DNA of 64,000 nucleotides from Haliclona indistincta (Eukaryota; Porifera; Demospongiae; Haplosclerida; Chalinidae): contig OZ024785.1 in NCBI GenBank assembly GCA_964017065.1, positions 7,935,672 to 7,999,671 of the forward strand, given 5' to 3'. This document shows, one piece after another, positions 47,478 through 60,900 of this stretch. The notes beneath the pieces were generated by a model, which ran no database searches, had not been told where the DNA came from, and worked only from the letters and a program-made list of their open reading frames with translations. The position numbers were made by a program, and so were the translations under genes. Every line of letters starts with the position of its first letter. Within the stretch, counting starts at the first letter, position 1.

Positions 47478-48801
47478 TGACTAATTTCGATAACATTAAG
47501 ATGCTTACTGAAATCTAGGGCTACACACAAAAGCAACAGTGAAATGAACCAGAGAGCCTATTACGTCCATAATTATCATTAGCAGATTATGCAAAACTGT
47601 CATTATACAAGGCCTGCATAGCCAGGAATTTACAGAGAGGGTTCTGTTTTGTGTGGTGCAGATCGCCGCTGATGATGGCCATGTCAATTGATTTTTTTAG
47701 ACGATTATTCTCGTGAACAGTCGCATAGGACTACCTAAATGTGCTATTTTCACCGCAATACTATCGAGAAAACAAGCTGCTTCAATTTTGGCTAAGAAAT
47801 TCGACCTTTTGCAAAGAAAAGTGGACCTTTTGCAAAGGAAAGTGGACCTTTCAGGAGACTGAGCGGTTCTTCAGAACCCTCGTGAGCTATACGTGTTTCG
47901 TTAAGAGGAAGACACCAAAACATTTTTGCTCGAATAATTTCTACCATTCCGTTGCATTAATCCTCCTAAATTAATTATCATGTATCAGTAGCCTAATTTT
48001 AACTATTGTGCAACAGAGGCTGCTTAGCCATGCACGTGTGTGCCTGTTGGTACTACAGTACTTAGGTAAAGTGCTCGTTAATTTTTTTACAAGACAACCT
48101 TCTTTTCAGTTTGTGATTACAAGTGGTATGTTCATGCAGGTAGCCTTGGATGGGTTAACAAGACAAGCACGAAACAAATTCACTGTCAATTGAAGCAGCT
48201 GAATGCGTACTAGCTATAGAGCTAGCAGGCCTAGGGGCGGTCTAGACTCTCATTTACAGGAAAACCAACAACAGTGCTACTCTTAATGCTCCTAATACAA
48301 TCTGACCATCTCTACCTATTGACAGACTCACCAGTTCTGCTCAGAGATCATGTGCAGGTGCTCAGGACCTCTAAGTTCAACTAATAAACAAGCTATCACA
48401 TTTAGCCGGTTCTAGCTGAGATTTCTCCTCGTTACAACGCCTTTTCATTGTCACACAGAAGTTTAAAAGGCTCAGGGTCCATTTGGCTCGTACGGTAGTA
48501 GAATATAATGCTATAGACAGCAGTACTAACTCGTCTTCAGTGGATATTGCAATCGCCTTTAGGTTCCTATAAACAGCAGCCAACCTTACTAAAGTAGTCC
48601 CAGACGAAGATCTGCGTGCTTTTCAAGTGCTGTCGGTACGCCATTCATTTTCTAGTCGATTCCTGCATCAGCCCCACCTTTCTCTGGAATACTGAACCCG
48701 CCCACTGATAGTTACAAACCGAGAACCCTAACACCGCACGTGCCGTGAGGGATCCCGTAAATTCATAGGTATCAATCGGGGAAAAGTTTCCGAACCGGGT
48801 G

Positions 48802-49301
48802 CTAATATTCATATAAACCACACCCATTATTTATTGACCACGCCCGAAATTGTAATTACTATTATTACAGTACAATCGAAATTCAAGCAAGGCTTTGTGT
48901 AATGCAGCTTTTCTCTGAGCTAGTATAGTAAAACGTACATTCCTATGGCTAGCAAGCCACTATTCACTTTACTAAATATGGCAAACATTAATTATTTTTG
49001 CTAAGCATGGTTAACTATATCTTATGCCTCATTAAAAAAGAAATTTCTGGTTCTTAGAGGGTGCTCAAGCACTGAAAGCACCCTTGTAAAAACGCCCCTG
49101 GGTTGTACGCGCACTAGTTCAACAGTTGTTGACATCTGCTTGTTGCGAAACTGCTAAAATATTGAGGTGAGCATTGCAATTCCCTCTGGAGAAGGTCTGA
49201 CCGCATTACTTCCAAAAATTGCAGCCGAGGACCTCTTGCATTGATTGTTTAAAGCAACATATTTTCAGTGGAAAATATCTACAGCAAAAAGATCGCCAGA
49301 A
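48802..49301. other. IgFN-B upstream flank with old element remnant
   Basis: 48802-49105 is not found in the IgFN-A neighbourhood; it probably belongs to the older host insertion that begins at 41690. From 49106 the sequence matches the IgFN-A upstream region (28757 onward) up to the start codon, without the 595-bp insert. Confidence 0.55.
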
Positions 49302-52300
49302 ATGGAACGTCTCGTTTATCTACTGATGTTAGTCCTGCCGATCATCGAGACTGCTGTCAGCCAAGGTACAGCTATCGTGTAGAATTCACATGTAGACAGT
49401 CATCCTCAGACACTATACGTGTATAATCGCTACAATGCCTATAGCTACCTGGTACAGTGCGTTTTCGCAGACATCAGTGGATGTTAGACAGTGCACGGTA
49501 TATCAGTGATGAGCATCTGTAAAGTGGGAGAGGTGCTAGAGGGAGTTTTGATAGGAGACTAATTATATTGGCTGTAGTCACAAAGGGCTGTTCATTTTTT
49601 ATGCAGGAGTCAGAATTCGAGGGCCTGTCCCATTTGTGTTTGCAGTCTTGCCTGGTGAAAAAATAACATGCAGCTTTGATGAAGGCTTTACTGCGGTTCC
49701 CAGCATTGAATGGTTTCGTGAAGGAGTTAAACTGACGAGTGAACAAGGCAAAATGAGGATAAATCCAGTACCCGAAGGCTCAGTTTTAGAGCTTATAACT
49801 CCTGAATCAATTATTCCTGGTAACTACTCTTGCAGAGCAACTCTTAACAGTATTGTAGCAACAGCAAACCAAGAGATAGTGCCAGCAGGTAAACCATTAG
49901 GGTTACGATAAATTAAAAATTTTAATGCCTCTTTTCAACAGTATATTCCCTGAGGGTACAAGGGAACACTGACCTGCTCCCAGAAGAAGACTTATTTCTG
50001 CTGTGCAACTTTACAAGCAGTCGCATCCCCAAAAACCTCACCTGGGAATACAATGAGGGAACTAGGTGAGTAAACCTTGACTATAATCTCATATACTCTG
50101 TTGCACTTTTGTACTTTCTCAAAACAGGACCCCAAATGAAATCGTAAATATCACCAAAGTGTCCCTCGCCAATGGTGGGCAGTATGTGTGTTCTGCAGAA
50201 TTCTTATTAACAACATTGACAATTGCTGTCGATGTGAACATACACGGTCAGTCATCCATAGTTGACTTTATTTCTTTTATGTGAGTGAGCAGGTTATGAA
50301 AATAGCAATTTTTATATTATAAAAGTGTAGAGTGTGAGTGTGTTGAGTATATGGCTTCAGTTTGTATGTATCCTCTCCAACTTTACATTGTTTGAATGCC
50401 TCTTTTAGTTGGTCTAGGCTTTAGAGAGCATCTGTTGTGAATACCATTAGCGGTAACATGACTCCTCAGCTAGCTCATAATGACGCCTTAATTTAGTTAG
50501 GCAAGTCAAGGTCACATCGAACAAGTCACTTGAAACCAATTATATATGATGCAGGATGAATCTGTCCTTTTAAGTATACGTTATAGCATGCCTACCCGTG
50601 GTGTATCACGAATACACGAAGCAATAACTATTAATCCCGAGGGCGTAGCCCGAGGGATTAATGGTTATTGCTGAGTGTATTCATGATACACCACAGGTAG
50701 GCATGGTATAACTGACTTGTACCATGGCAACCACAATGCCCACTGATGTCTGTAGGTTTCTATAGGATAAATAAGGGCGGCTTGCGCACTCTTCATAGTT
50801 TACTGGTGAGGTTGACTCGCAACTCTCACCCCTTCCTATTTTTCTCTCTGGAAGGTAGATCATTTCTATGATCTTTTTTGCCCAGTGGGAGTCATGTGAC
50901 TTCCCGTGGAATATCAAGATATACCACAGGAAATCACATGATAAACCGTGGAATATCTAGTTGTTCCACAGGAAATCATGTGACTTTCCATGGTATATCT
51001 GAAATACACCACTGGCGGTGCCTTTGAAAATAAGGCTTCCTATGGTACAATGAATGATATAATTTATAGGCAGTATCAAAGCTTGATCTCTGATCTTCCT
51101 GATCTTGTTTGTTTAGATGAACCCATACTTCAGCCAAATTCTACTGCACTTGAGCGCAAGGACACTAACATTTCCATTGATTGTAACATCACTGGTGTTG
51201 GGCTGCAATACAACTGGACCTTTCAGGGGCAAGAGGTCAAGGAGAGCGCCCGCATATCGTTCACTGGTGGAAAATTGAACATTGTAGAAGTCGGCTTCTC
51301 TGATGCTGGGATGTACACCTGTTTCGTGAAGAACAGAGCTGGCAATGCAACACAGTTTCACGAATTGATTGTTTTTGGTGAGTAAGATAATTGTAAATAC
51401 ATGCATTGTGAGCCAGTATAGATTGTAGAACACTTGACAAGTGTAGGAACTTAAAGTTGTCTGTGTCAAACATACAACCATGCTTTAGTACATATAGTCA
51501 CTCAGAACTGGTATCAATGAATATAACTGCATGCTCACAGTCTGCCGTAGACAGACAGGATCGCGCAATTTGCTAATTAGGGAAATATTTCCTTGAAGAT
51601 CACAAAAAATATTAACACGCTCTACGTGTTGCTTGTGTACTGATACAGTATGTGTGAAAGCAGTGAACTGAGTTTACACCTGATGTTTGCCCAAGGGCAA
51701 TCAATGGGTAAACAAACCTTCATAAATAGTTATTGAATGCCGCTCAAGTGTCTTGATGTATTGTGCATGTTTAGATGTCAAAATAGGTTATTGTATACAA
51801 TAACATTTCTTGTCACAGGACCTCCTGATATCATAGCTCCTAACAGTACCAGTGCTACAGTGGAAGTCGCTGTCAACAATCGAACGAGCCTGTTCTGTCG
51901 ATCTGTGAGCTACCCGGACTCCAACACATCATGGATGCACTATCCTGCTGACCAGCCTGGTCGCAGTGTGCCTGGAGGCAACAACAGGTTCATGATCAAC
52001 AGCAGAGAGGAGCTGGTGATCATGAATGCAGCCATGGAGGATGCTGGAGCGTTCCAGTGCAACGTCACCAATGAACACGGCAGTGCTATTATCAACATCA
52101 CTCTGGTTGTAGTAGGTACGTAAGCCTCATTGCTTGCGATATAGTGCATTATTGCATTGCTATAGATACTCCTGAGCCTCCAACATTGGATCAAATCAGC
52201 ATAGTTCCGATGACTACATCAGTGCGACTATCATGGGATCAATCTGTGCCGTCTGACTTTCGCAGAGTGGAGCAGTATATAGTAGAACTGAGCACCAACG

Positions 52301-53787
52301 GTGGACCATTTGTTGAGGTAAGCACTAACACCACTGCCCATCACATTTTGATCTATTATTCATTTTGCAGTGGAAGGAGGGAGTGATTAATGGTGACCAA
52401 CGCTCATTTCAAGTGACCAATCTGAATCCAGGTGTCACCTACCGGTTGAGAATGCGGTCAAGGAACATTGCCGGAATGAGTGGAGCATCAAATATTGTAT
52501 CATTCCAGACCTCAACAAGTCGTGAGTACCACCCACACAGCACAGTGCATGCATGATAATTTGGTGGTATGTGAAATAATTATGGACTGTATGAGTGAAC
52601 TCATGCATGCATACATCATGGCCCTGAAGTGATAGTAAAAAATGTGCGCTTTTTCTTATTTTCATCTTCTGTCTCTCGCAGCACCTCAGTTGGAGTTCTT
52701 TAACTACACTGCACTAGAAAATGGTCGTGCGATTCTCTTCCAATGGAGACTGTTGCACAATGGCGGTGCCCCAGTTAGTAGCTTTAGAATCACTCTTCAA
52801 TCTGACAATATGGCTGAGCGGTCTCAAGACCTGAATATCAACGACAACAGAGTACTCATGTCAGGCCTGGAGCCAAATACTACTTACCGAGTCACAGTAA
52901 CATTTAGCAACCAACTGGGAGAAGCTATTCCTATAAATCTGGAAATAACTACACCACAAGGTGAATGGTGAATAAGCACATTGTTTATAGCTACCAGTGC
53001 ATGTGTATAACATAAAAATGTGACAAATTAACCAAGTTATAGTCTTTAATCAGGCACTGCATCACTCATGTTCAGTAAAACTCAGACAATGATAGAATCT
53101 GCTTCAGTAGAAGAGAATGTGGTGATTTTGCAATGTTTTCATCAATGATTAGGTACAGTATTGGAATACAGTAGCAGCATAGGAACAATTCAAACAGGAA
53201 TTCCAACTCAAAGTATACCTATAGTTGGAGTTTTGTCTGGTAAGTTTTAGTATACAGTGGAACCCCTCTTAGAGGACACCCCTCATCCCTCTATAATAGA
53301 CACTTACTGAATCCCAAATATAACCCACATATTGTATAATAAACCCCTGACCAGAGGACACCCTCTCTATAAAGGGAGATTTCGTTGGTCCCAATGGTGT
53401 CCACCTTAGAGAGGTTCCACTGTACATAGAAGCAGTCTCGTAGCAGCCAAGGCTTAGGAATATAGTAATCATTATGTACATGCAGGAATATCTGCTGTAA
53501 TTATTATCTTCATTGCAAGTTCTATGGCGGTCCTACTGGTGTCTGTGTTATACCATAAGCATGGCAGAAAGATAACCAATAGACAACAAGAGCCAACTTA
53601 TGAATATACAATACCATCTAATCCTCCACAACCATCCTCTCCTCCTCCTCCTCCTCCACTCCCACCTCCACGACTAATTACTCATGACAATCCTGCCTAT
53701 GGGAAATTTTCACTAAATGACTGTGTAGCTTACTCAAGTGGATTGAATCAAGATCAACAACTAGAACAACAAACACTATCACTTTAG
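49302..53787 (+). CDS. IgFN-B: four-Ig, two-FN3 transmembrane receptor with NPAY tail
   Basis: Exons: 49302-49365, 49607-49888, 49942-50065, 50128-50246, 51117-51377, 51819-52115, 52166-52317, 52371-52521, 52682-52960, 53153-53239 and 53486-53787. The frame is intact for about 705 residues: signal peptide 1-21, Ig1 22-115, Ig2 116-196, Ig3 197-283, Ig4 284-382, FN3-1 383-483, FN3-2 484-576, stalk 577-605, TM ~606-627, tail 628-705. The tail has TYEYT, PSSPPPPPPLPPPRL, HDNPAYGKF and NDCVAYSSGLNQDQQLEQ. The Ig+FN3 layout is that of adhesion receptors (NCAM/DCC-like in arrangement only). The 3' module is that of the class-1 receptors. A class-1 stalk exon (from 53054) is present but has lost its donor. 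It is the intact member of the pair with IgFN-A. Confidence 0.92.
50585..51000. repeat. Hairpin MITE-like repeats in IgFN-B intron 5
   Basis: A ~125-bp hairpin (50585-50710; CATGCCTACC...GGTAGGCATG arms, with CCCGAGGG...CCCTCGGG-type centre) is followed by several inverted CCGTGGAATATC/GATATACCACAGG motifs up to about 51000. IgFN-A lacks this in the same intron. Confidence 0.65.
53255..53422. mobile_element. pogo-like MITE in last intron of IgFN-B
   Basis: Same element and position as in IgR3, IgFN-A and IgR5, with TA flanks and CAGTGGAACC/GGTTCCACTG ends. Confidence 0.8.
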
Positions 53788-53936
53788 TGTGAATACTAAA
53801 TTTTAAAAAGTTGTTTTGATAATAATTGATAGCAAAAACATACAGTATATAAGTCATGCTAAAACTGCTACGAAAGTACTTCTAATATGCATATACCCTT
53901 CAGCATACAGGAGCCCACAATAACTAGCTATGCCAG

Positions 53937-54185
53937 AAAATAAAAAGATTTCTAACGAAATCAAAAGGATGTAGGATGGAGATTAGCAATGAGGAAATCT
54001 GCCACTGTAAACCAACAAGGAGGTAACACAGAATGGTAACACGATTGACTAGCTAACAGCCATGCATCTCTACATCAGTGGCAGCTCTACTGGCCTTTAG
54101 GCTGTTGACTGTTGGCCTACATGGCTACATGATGGAGCCACTGATGTAGGGATGCACGGTATATTAGCTAGTCAATCGTGTTACC
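53937..54185. repeat. Partial copy of the palindrome from the Helitron-like element
   Basis: Diverged CAGAAAATAAAAAGATTTC...CACTGATGTAGGG...GTCAATCGTGTTAC sequence equivalent to the first ~365 bp of 34919-36119, with no 3' part. Confidence 0.7.
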
Positions 54186-55316
54186 TGCAGCATCTGTAAA
54201 CAGTGCAGCTACTGATGATCAGTTTGGTTCACCATCTATTCAAGACAGGAATTTTACTCATGCAATCTACTTCACAGTGACAAAGCCTGCCAAGTAGCAA
54301 CCTGGGTGATTCTTTCCTAGACCTGAAAAGCAGTGATGGCGATCAACACACGGATGCACAATAGGCGTGTACCATACTTGCTTCAGCCATGACCAGGTGT
54401 CAATTTAAAACCAGCACGTGTTACACTTATGTGATTCTTACGTCCAGTGTCAAATAATTAAGACAGTTATCTATTAAGAGGAGGGCTTCAATTATAAGAT
54501 TTAAGATAACTTTCTCCAAGGCTGGTGTTATAGCAAACAACAGCTTTCATAAAAGTGTTCTACATAATGGGTCATTCCATATCATTTCAACAACTTTTTG
54601 GCATAACCCTCTGGGATTTTCTCGAAACTTGGTAATGTTGAACCCCTCATGTGGTCATATGAGTCCTTATTACATAGTACGTCATCTTTCACCAATCGGA
54701 TTGCTCTATTCGAGGGCATTAATGTAGGTTATTGACCGCTCGTAGCGTCTTCTATAGCAACAGACCGTTGCGTCTTTGCGAGTTTGAAAAATTCGCGATG
54801 TTATTGCGCTCACAGAGATGAACTATGTAATAAATCATTTATTGCCCTACACAACTCGGGCATTAACCGACATTAATGACCTCGGGAAAGTCAGTTGCCC
54901 TCGTACAGTCTCGGGCTGTGCCCTCGACCGTTACTCGGGCGACCGACTTTCCCGCGGTCATTAATGTCGGTTAATGCCCTCGCGTGAGGGCAATAACTAA
55001 TACATAACAAGTTTCAGCTTAATACCTTGTATGGTTTCTTTTAAAACCCTGATTGCATTTTTGACAATATTCCCTACTACTTGCCGTTCAGCTATTTAGT
55101 TATATTTTGACCTATTAGCAGACTAATAACATCAAATTGAAGCTGAATAAATGCTCTTTCGCATGACATGCAACACATAGTGCATCGCATGTCATAACTA
55201 TTTAGCCACACCCACATACCTTGATACTTGATTCTTTAAAAATACGCTGTGTCAATTTCACTTTAAATGGATATCAGAACATGCAAAATGATCACTAGCT
55301 AGTTTATTAGGGAGGC
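54186..55316. other. Intergenic: inverted piece of the IgR3/IgR5 upstream region with an insert
   Basis: About 54585-54640 and 55010-55260 are the reverse complement of the IgR5 upstream segment (57290-57605). They are separated by ~370 bp of a palindrome-rich insert containing CGAGGGCATTAATG and its complement CATTAATGTCGG...GCCCTCG. 54186-54580 shows nothing I can name. No exon is seen. Confidence 0.55.
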
Positions 55317-56447
55317 ACGGTAGTGCCTCCCTATGTAGGGTTGAACGAGAAAAAAAGATGGCGGCTACATACAATGTATTAGCGTTCAAACGCTGATATT
55401 TCGCCTGGTGATGAATTTTATACGTCAAAAGACACTTAGATCTGCTCTCTGGCGTTGCCCCATCTTACAGTAGCAAGGAGATTGCTCGAAATTGTTGCTA
55501 AAGTGACGAACCTGGAAACGGTGAAAATCGAGTTTCGTCATCTTCTTCTTTCTTCCACTCGCCTAGCACCTTTACGCGAGCAGTACCGGGACCAAAATAC
55601 CCACGAACAGTCGTGAAATTCTCCTGGCATGTGCCTTTTGAACTTAGTTTTTAGCGAAACGGCGATATAAATTCCGCGATTTCTCGATTGTGATCCATTG
55701 TCAGCTAAGTGTTAGACGCCATTAATGTGATTGCGCAATACGCACGTGACCAAGCAGTGGTTAGCGTATGGTTCACGGAGAACACATATCTGTATGGAGT
55801 CTTCGAAGAACGGCAAGCTATAGGATCACCATTCTGCGCTTGCCAGATATAAATTATAACCGTAGTACTGCAGTACAGGTAAATAAACTAGTGTGGGCGG
55901 GGCTCGTATGCACTGCATGCATGCATGCGTAGGCGAGCTGATAGCATAGCATAACAATTATTTTTTGCTACAAGTTTAAAGTAAAGAAAAGCCATCAACA
56001 ACAAGAAACTAAACCAATGGTGGAACAAAGACGGCTCAGTACGTCCATGATAATTGAACTGCACTTCACTAAAAAAGTAAAAAGGACACAAACAAGAAAA
56101 TTAAAAAGATTTCTATCGAAATCAAAAGGATGTAGGGTTGTGAAATCTACCACTGGTTCACAATGTAAACTAACAAGGAACAAGCATGGAATGGTAACAC
56201 AATTGACTTGCTAACAGACCATAGATCCCTACATCAGTGGCTGTACACAAGCTGAATGCACATCAGGTGTCAGCAGTCAACAAGTAGGTCAACCACACCA
56301 GCCACTGATGTAGGATCTATGGTCTGTTAGCAAGTCAATTGTGTTACCATTCCATGCTTGTTCCTTGTTAGTTTACATTGTGAACCAGTGGTAGATTTCA
56401 CAACCCTACATCCTTTTGATTTCGATAGAAATGTTTTTAATTTTCTT
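55317..56447 (-). mobile_element. Helitron-like element, copy 3 (minus strand)
   Basis: Reverse-oriented homologue of 34919-36119. On the minus strand it ends with the GGGAGGCAC...GTGCCTCCC hairpin, CTAA, then T. The other end lies near 56447. The long palindrome occupies 56094-56447. Confidence 0.65.
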
Positions 56448-57289
56448 TAATTGTACATTCATCACTGATGATTCAATCACATGTACTAAGGATAGTAAAT
56501 CAAAGGTAATATGCAACAGCCCTCCCTCATTAGCTCTTGCTTTCAGGAATATCAAAAAAATCGTGGGATAATTATTACATGAGTGTTTTACAAGTAATGA
56601 ACAGTGATATTGAGGCTTTTGCAATTTAATCATTGTAGAAAAATAAATTCATATATTTAAAAATTTTGTAGCAAGGCAACAAGCAGTCATTTTAAGTAAT
56701 AAGATTAATTTGAATATAATTTTAATGAACAATACTCAATTATTCCACAATTAATCACGATACAATCACAGTTTGTATACCAGAAGTGCTTTAGCAATTT
56801 TAATTAAGTTCAATTTTCAGCAAAAATGTTTTCAATGTATAAGGCTTTGTATTGCAACAAGTAAAACACCTGTAAAACAACTATGGCATGATTGGTCTAT
56901 TGTCAACTAGCTTTAACAAGAAAGGTTACTTTATATAGAATCTGAATGTCTTCTATCATTGATTCAAGAACAGAATATTATGTCTGTGTGATCAAAGCAA
57001 TTCCGATTAAAAATTGTTCACATAATATTGAATAATTAACATCAGTAGTTTCAACAAGCAGCTATCCTAAGTCATCAAACAGCTAGCCCAAGTCATCTAA
57101 CAGCTATCCTAAGTCATCAAACAGCTAGCCCAAGTCTGTTGATTGGTGTCCAAGTAGTATGCATTTATGCCGATTTCTCTAATAAAGCTTGTAAAACTAA
57201 CCTTCTCATTTGTGTCCCAACATAAAATTTGGCTTAGAAGTAGCTAATAGAAAAGTATTTAATCACATCCATTTAAAATGAAAATTAAA
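56448..57289. other. Intergenic, no gene seen
   Basis: AT-rich sequence without a supportable exon. A small tandem repeat lies at about 57060-57135 (CAAACAGCTAGCCCAAGTCA-type, ~19-20-bp units, four copies). Confidence 0.5.
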
Positions 57290-57920
57290 GAATCAATAAA
57301 GAATCAAAGATCAAAGTATGTGGGTGTGGCTAAATAGTTACGACATGCAATGCACTATGTGCTGCACGTCATACAAAAAAGGATTTATTCAGCTTCAGTT
57401 TGATGTTTTTAGTTTGCTGATAGGACAAAATATAACAAAGATATATTATAGTTAAACAGCAAGAACATGTAGTAATAAATTTTGTCGAAAATGCAGTCAG
57501 GGTTAAGAACCATACAAGGTGAAGGTATCAAGCTGAAACTTGTTAAGGAATCATAATTATTTTTCGAGAAAATCCCAGAGGGTCATGCCAAAAAGTTGTC
57601 TAATCAGGAGTTCATGAGTATGAATATTCTCTGTTAGACAGTGTTGGGCATTTTCTACTTCACAAGTTTATGCTATAATGCTAACCATCGCTGTGTATAG
57701 GTAACTTGTGACTAGAAAATGTCCAATGCAGTCAAAAGGAGCATATTGACGGTTGCATATTCTTGAACTCTTGTCCTAATACAAAACATACAACAATGCA
57801 TCAGAAGAGAAAGCCAGTTTATAAACCTACACACATTGTTTACAAAAACCAGTGAAACTATAGAGTACAAAGCGTTTCATTATCAGTTTTACTGCAGGTC
57901 GTGTAGATAGTGATTTACGT

Positions 57921-60900
57921 ATGATGCATTGTAACACTGTGCTAGTCACTGTAGTTCAGCTACTAATGATGATGATATCAACTAGCACTGCTCAGTTAAC
58001 TATTGCAGCTCTACGTGATGCTCTCAATAACAACATGATTAACTTGGCTTGTAGAACTGATATGAACAACATTGATACCACAGCAGCTTTCTATCGCAGA
58101 GTTCCACAAGATGGGAAAGAACTACTTATTAACTCAAATTCTGGTAATGTGGAGTTTGTGATCACAATCAATACAGAAGGTGCCTATTTTTGTAACAGCT
58201 CAATTGGTCAGTCTAATTTTCAAGAAATAAACAGTAAGCTTTTTCTATACATTTTCTGCAAAATTGTATTCTTTATTGTATACTCTCAGCATTCCCTTCA
58301 AGTATACCTAATTTAATCCCTTCACCTGGTACATGGGGACAACCTTATACAGCAGAGTGCCAATATCAATTTGGTCTACTCAGTCAATACTACTCCATGA
58401 CCTGGACTATTGTTTTCAGTGACAGTAGTCAACTGCTCATTGATTCTAACACAACTGATTACCAACTCATTGGTTCATCACTGAGGATAGCAACCTTCAC
58501 TCCTTTGATTCAGTCACTGGTGTGCAGACTAACAGTTACTGGTGTGCCACTCTTTCAGGGACAAGCTGGAAATTTGGTTACAAAACTCGGTTTTTTGCTA
58601 AATATTGGCTTGTTACAAGGTATAACCAGCACTATGGTCTCGTCCCTGGTATAGTAATAGTATAGACTCTCTGCACACACATAATTTTTTTAATTTCCCA
58701 ACTTAAAGTATTCTATTTCTTCTAATTATGACAGCAAAGTGATTGAGCCTCTCATACATGTAGTTTGAAAATGCTATTGGTTTAGAGCTGTAGTCTTTGG
58801 CATGTAGCTTGGAAGATTGACAAGTAAACAGATTTTGACTCCTGCATGATCATCGTGCAAGTTTGAGCCACAAGTGAGACTTGCAAGATGAGAGTACTAC
58901 AAGTTCTATGTGTGCAGACAATGTATACAGGGGAGGGACAGAGACAATGCTAAGTTGTACACATACCATTTGATAAAAGTATTCTGATTTTTAGGTGCAG
59001 ATAAAACAAACATTACACAGCCTCCTCAAGACTATACAGCATCTGTGGGAACTAGTGCTGTGTTCCAATGCACTGCTCAAGTTCCAAACCAACGAACGAT
59101 TGAATTTGAAATATTCGGCGAAAACATCGCAACTGATGATAGTAACTGTATCACTACTGGTTTCTCCATCATTCCTATGAGGACTTGTAACAGAATCATT
59201 GACACTTATCTTGTGAGTCTCACTTGTGACTACAGTATTGAATACCAAATCAACTGTACACTAAGTGTGGACAATGTGACAAGATCCAGTGATGTGTTCT
59301 GTAGAGTACTAAACCAGTCTACTGTAGAGGCAACGGAGAGAGCTGAGCTGATGGTTGTGAGTGGAATAGAATCATCACAAGGTCGCTATTTATTCTTTAT
59401 CCTAGGCATGCATGTGGTAACCCGTGAGTTAAAGCTGGTTTACATTATGACGCAAGCCGTGTATGTTAATGGGACACAAATTGTAATCCAGTCGTTTATG
59501 TTCTACTAGACTAGCTACCCTTGAAGACTCCCTCCCATCACTTTGATTTTGTAACTATGTGCTATAACCTATAGCATTATAACTAAACTGCTGATTAAAA
59601 ATTACAGAGCATCTATAGCTAAGTGTAGCACAACAACGAGCCTTAGCAAGCACATTAACTACTGCAACACATGAAGAAATCTAGTTGGTTCATCAGAAAA
59701 TTATCAAGATAGTCACAAAGGAGCATCTTCGACTAAACTTAGATGTAAAATAATTGATAAAAATTATAGGGATAATAAAGTGACTGCATTTTTTATAAGT
59801 GCCAAATGAGTCTATTCAGACCAATCAACATAACTTTTTCAATCAGAAAATCATAAGCATGGTTATATCACATGTAAATGGACAGATGGCCCATTCTACT
59901 AAGCTGCATTATCTATTACTTTTAGGTATAGGATCAACTGAAGTACTTGAATTAAGCAAAACTAAGTCTGGAGCTGGATCTACTTCCAAGCAAGGTAGAA
60001 TTAAAAATGTGACAAATTAACCAAGTTATAGTCTTTAATCAGGCACTGTATCACTCATGTTCAGTAAAATTCAGACAATGATAGAGTCTGCTTCAGTAGA
60101 AGGTACATAAACCTCATTGCATGCGATATAGTGCATTATTGCATCGCTATAGATACTCTTGATACTCCTTCTACTTCAGTAGAAGGTAAGAGTAGAATGT
60201 GGTGATTTCGAAATGTTTTTCATCAATGACTAGGCACTGCTTCTACTGAAGTATTGGAATACAGTAGCAGCATAGGAGCAATTCAAACAGGAATACCAAC
60301 TCATAGTATACCTATAGTTGGAGTTTTGTCAGGTAAGTTTTAGTAAACAGTGGAACTTCTCTTAGAGGACACCCCTCATCCCTCTATAATGGAGACTTAC
60401 TGAATCCCAAATAATATTATAACCCGCATATTGTATAATAAACCCCAGACCAGAGGACACCCTCTCTATAATAGACAATTTTAGTTGGTTCCAATGGTGT
60501 CCATCTTGGAGAGGTTCCACTGTACATAAAGACGTGTCCCTTGCTAACAAGAAGACATGAACTAGCAGTCTCATAGCAACCAAGGCTTAGTAATAATATA
60601 GTAATCATTTTTGTACATGCAGGAATGTCTGCTGTAATTACCATCTTCATTGCAAGTTCTATGATCCTTGTCATACTACTGGTGTCTGTGTTATACCATA
60701 AGCATGGCAGACAGATAACCAATAGACAACAGGAGCCTACTTATGAATACACAATACCATCTAATCCTCCACAACCACCCTCTCCTCCTCCTCCTCCTCC
60801 TCCTCCTCCACTCCCACCTCCACGACTAACTACCAGTGACAATCCTGCCTATGAGAGATTTTCACTAAATGACTGTGTAGCTTACTCAAGTGGATTGAAT

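Larger units (their letters stand above)
43008..48801. mobile_element. Giant foldback (inverted-repeat) element with 7-bp target duplication
   Basis: Starting CACCCGGTTCGGAAAC at 43008, the sequence returns in reverse complement, ending at 48801. The arms are almost identical for about 1.9 kb and more; minus-strand frames at 43616-44068 reappear intact on the plus strand at 47741-48193. CTAATAT flanks both sides (43001-43007 and 48802-48808). The centre holds tandem ~105-bp units in opposite orientations around a ~150-bp spacer. The arms differ at a TC/GA microsatellite and nearby bases, so they are two real sequences. No transposase is seen. The assembled length of 5.8 kb includes an artefactual ~1.0 kb around the gap. 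Confidence 0.85.

Noticed and set aside
43616..48193. Mirrored frames (77, 61 and 68 codons) in the foldback arms as genes
   Set aside because: They are preserved only because the arms are near-identical; no transposase motifs and no start or splice context.
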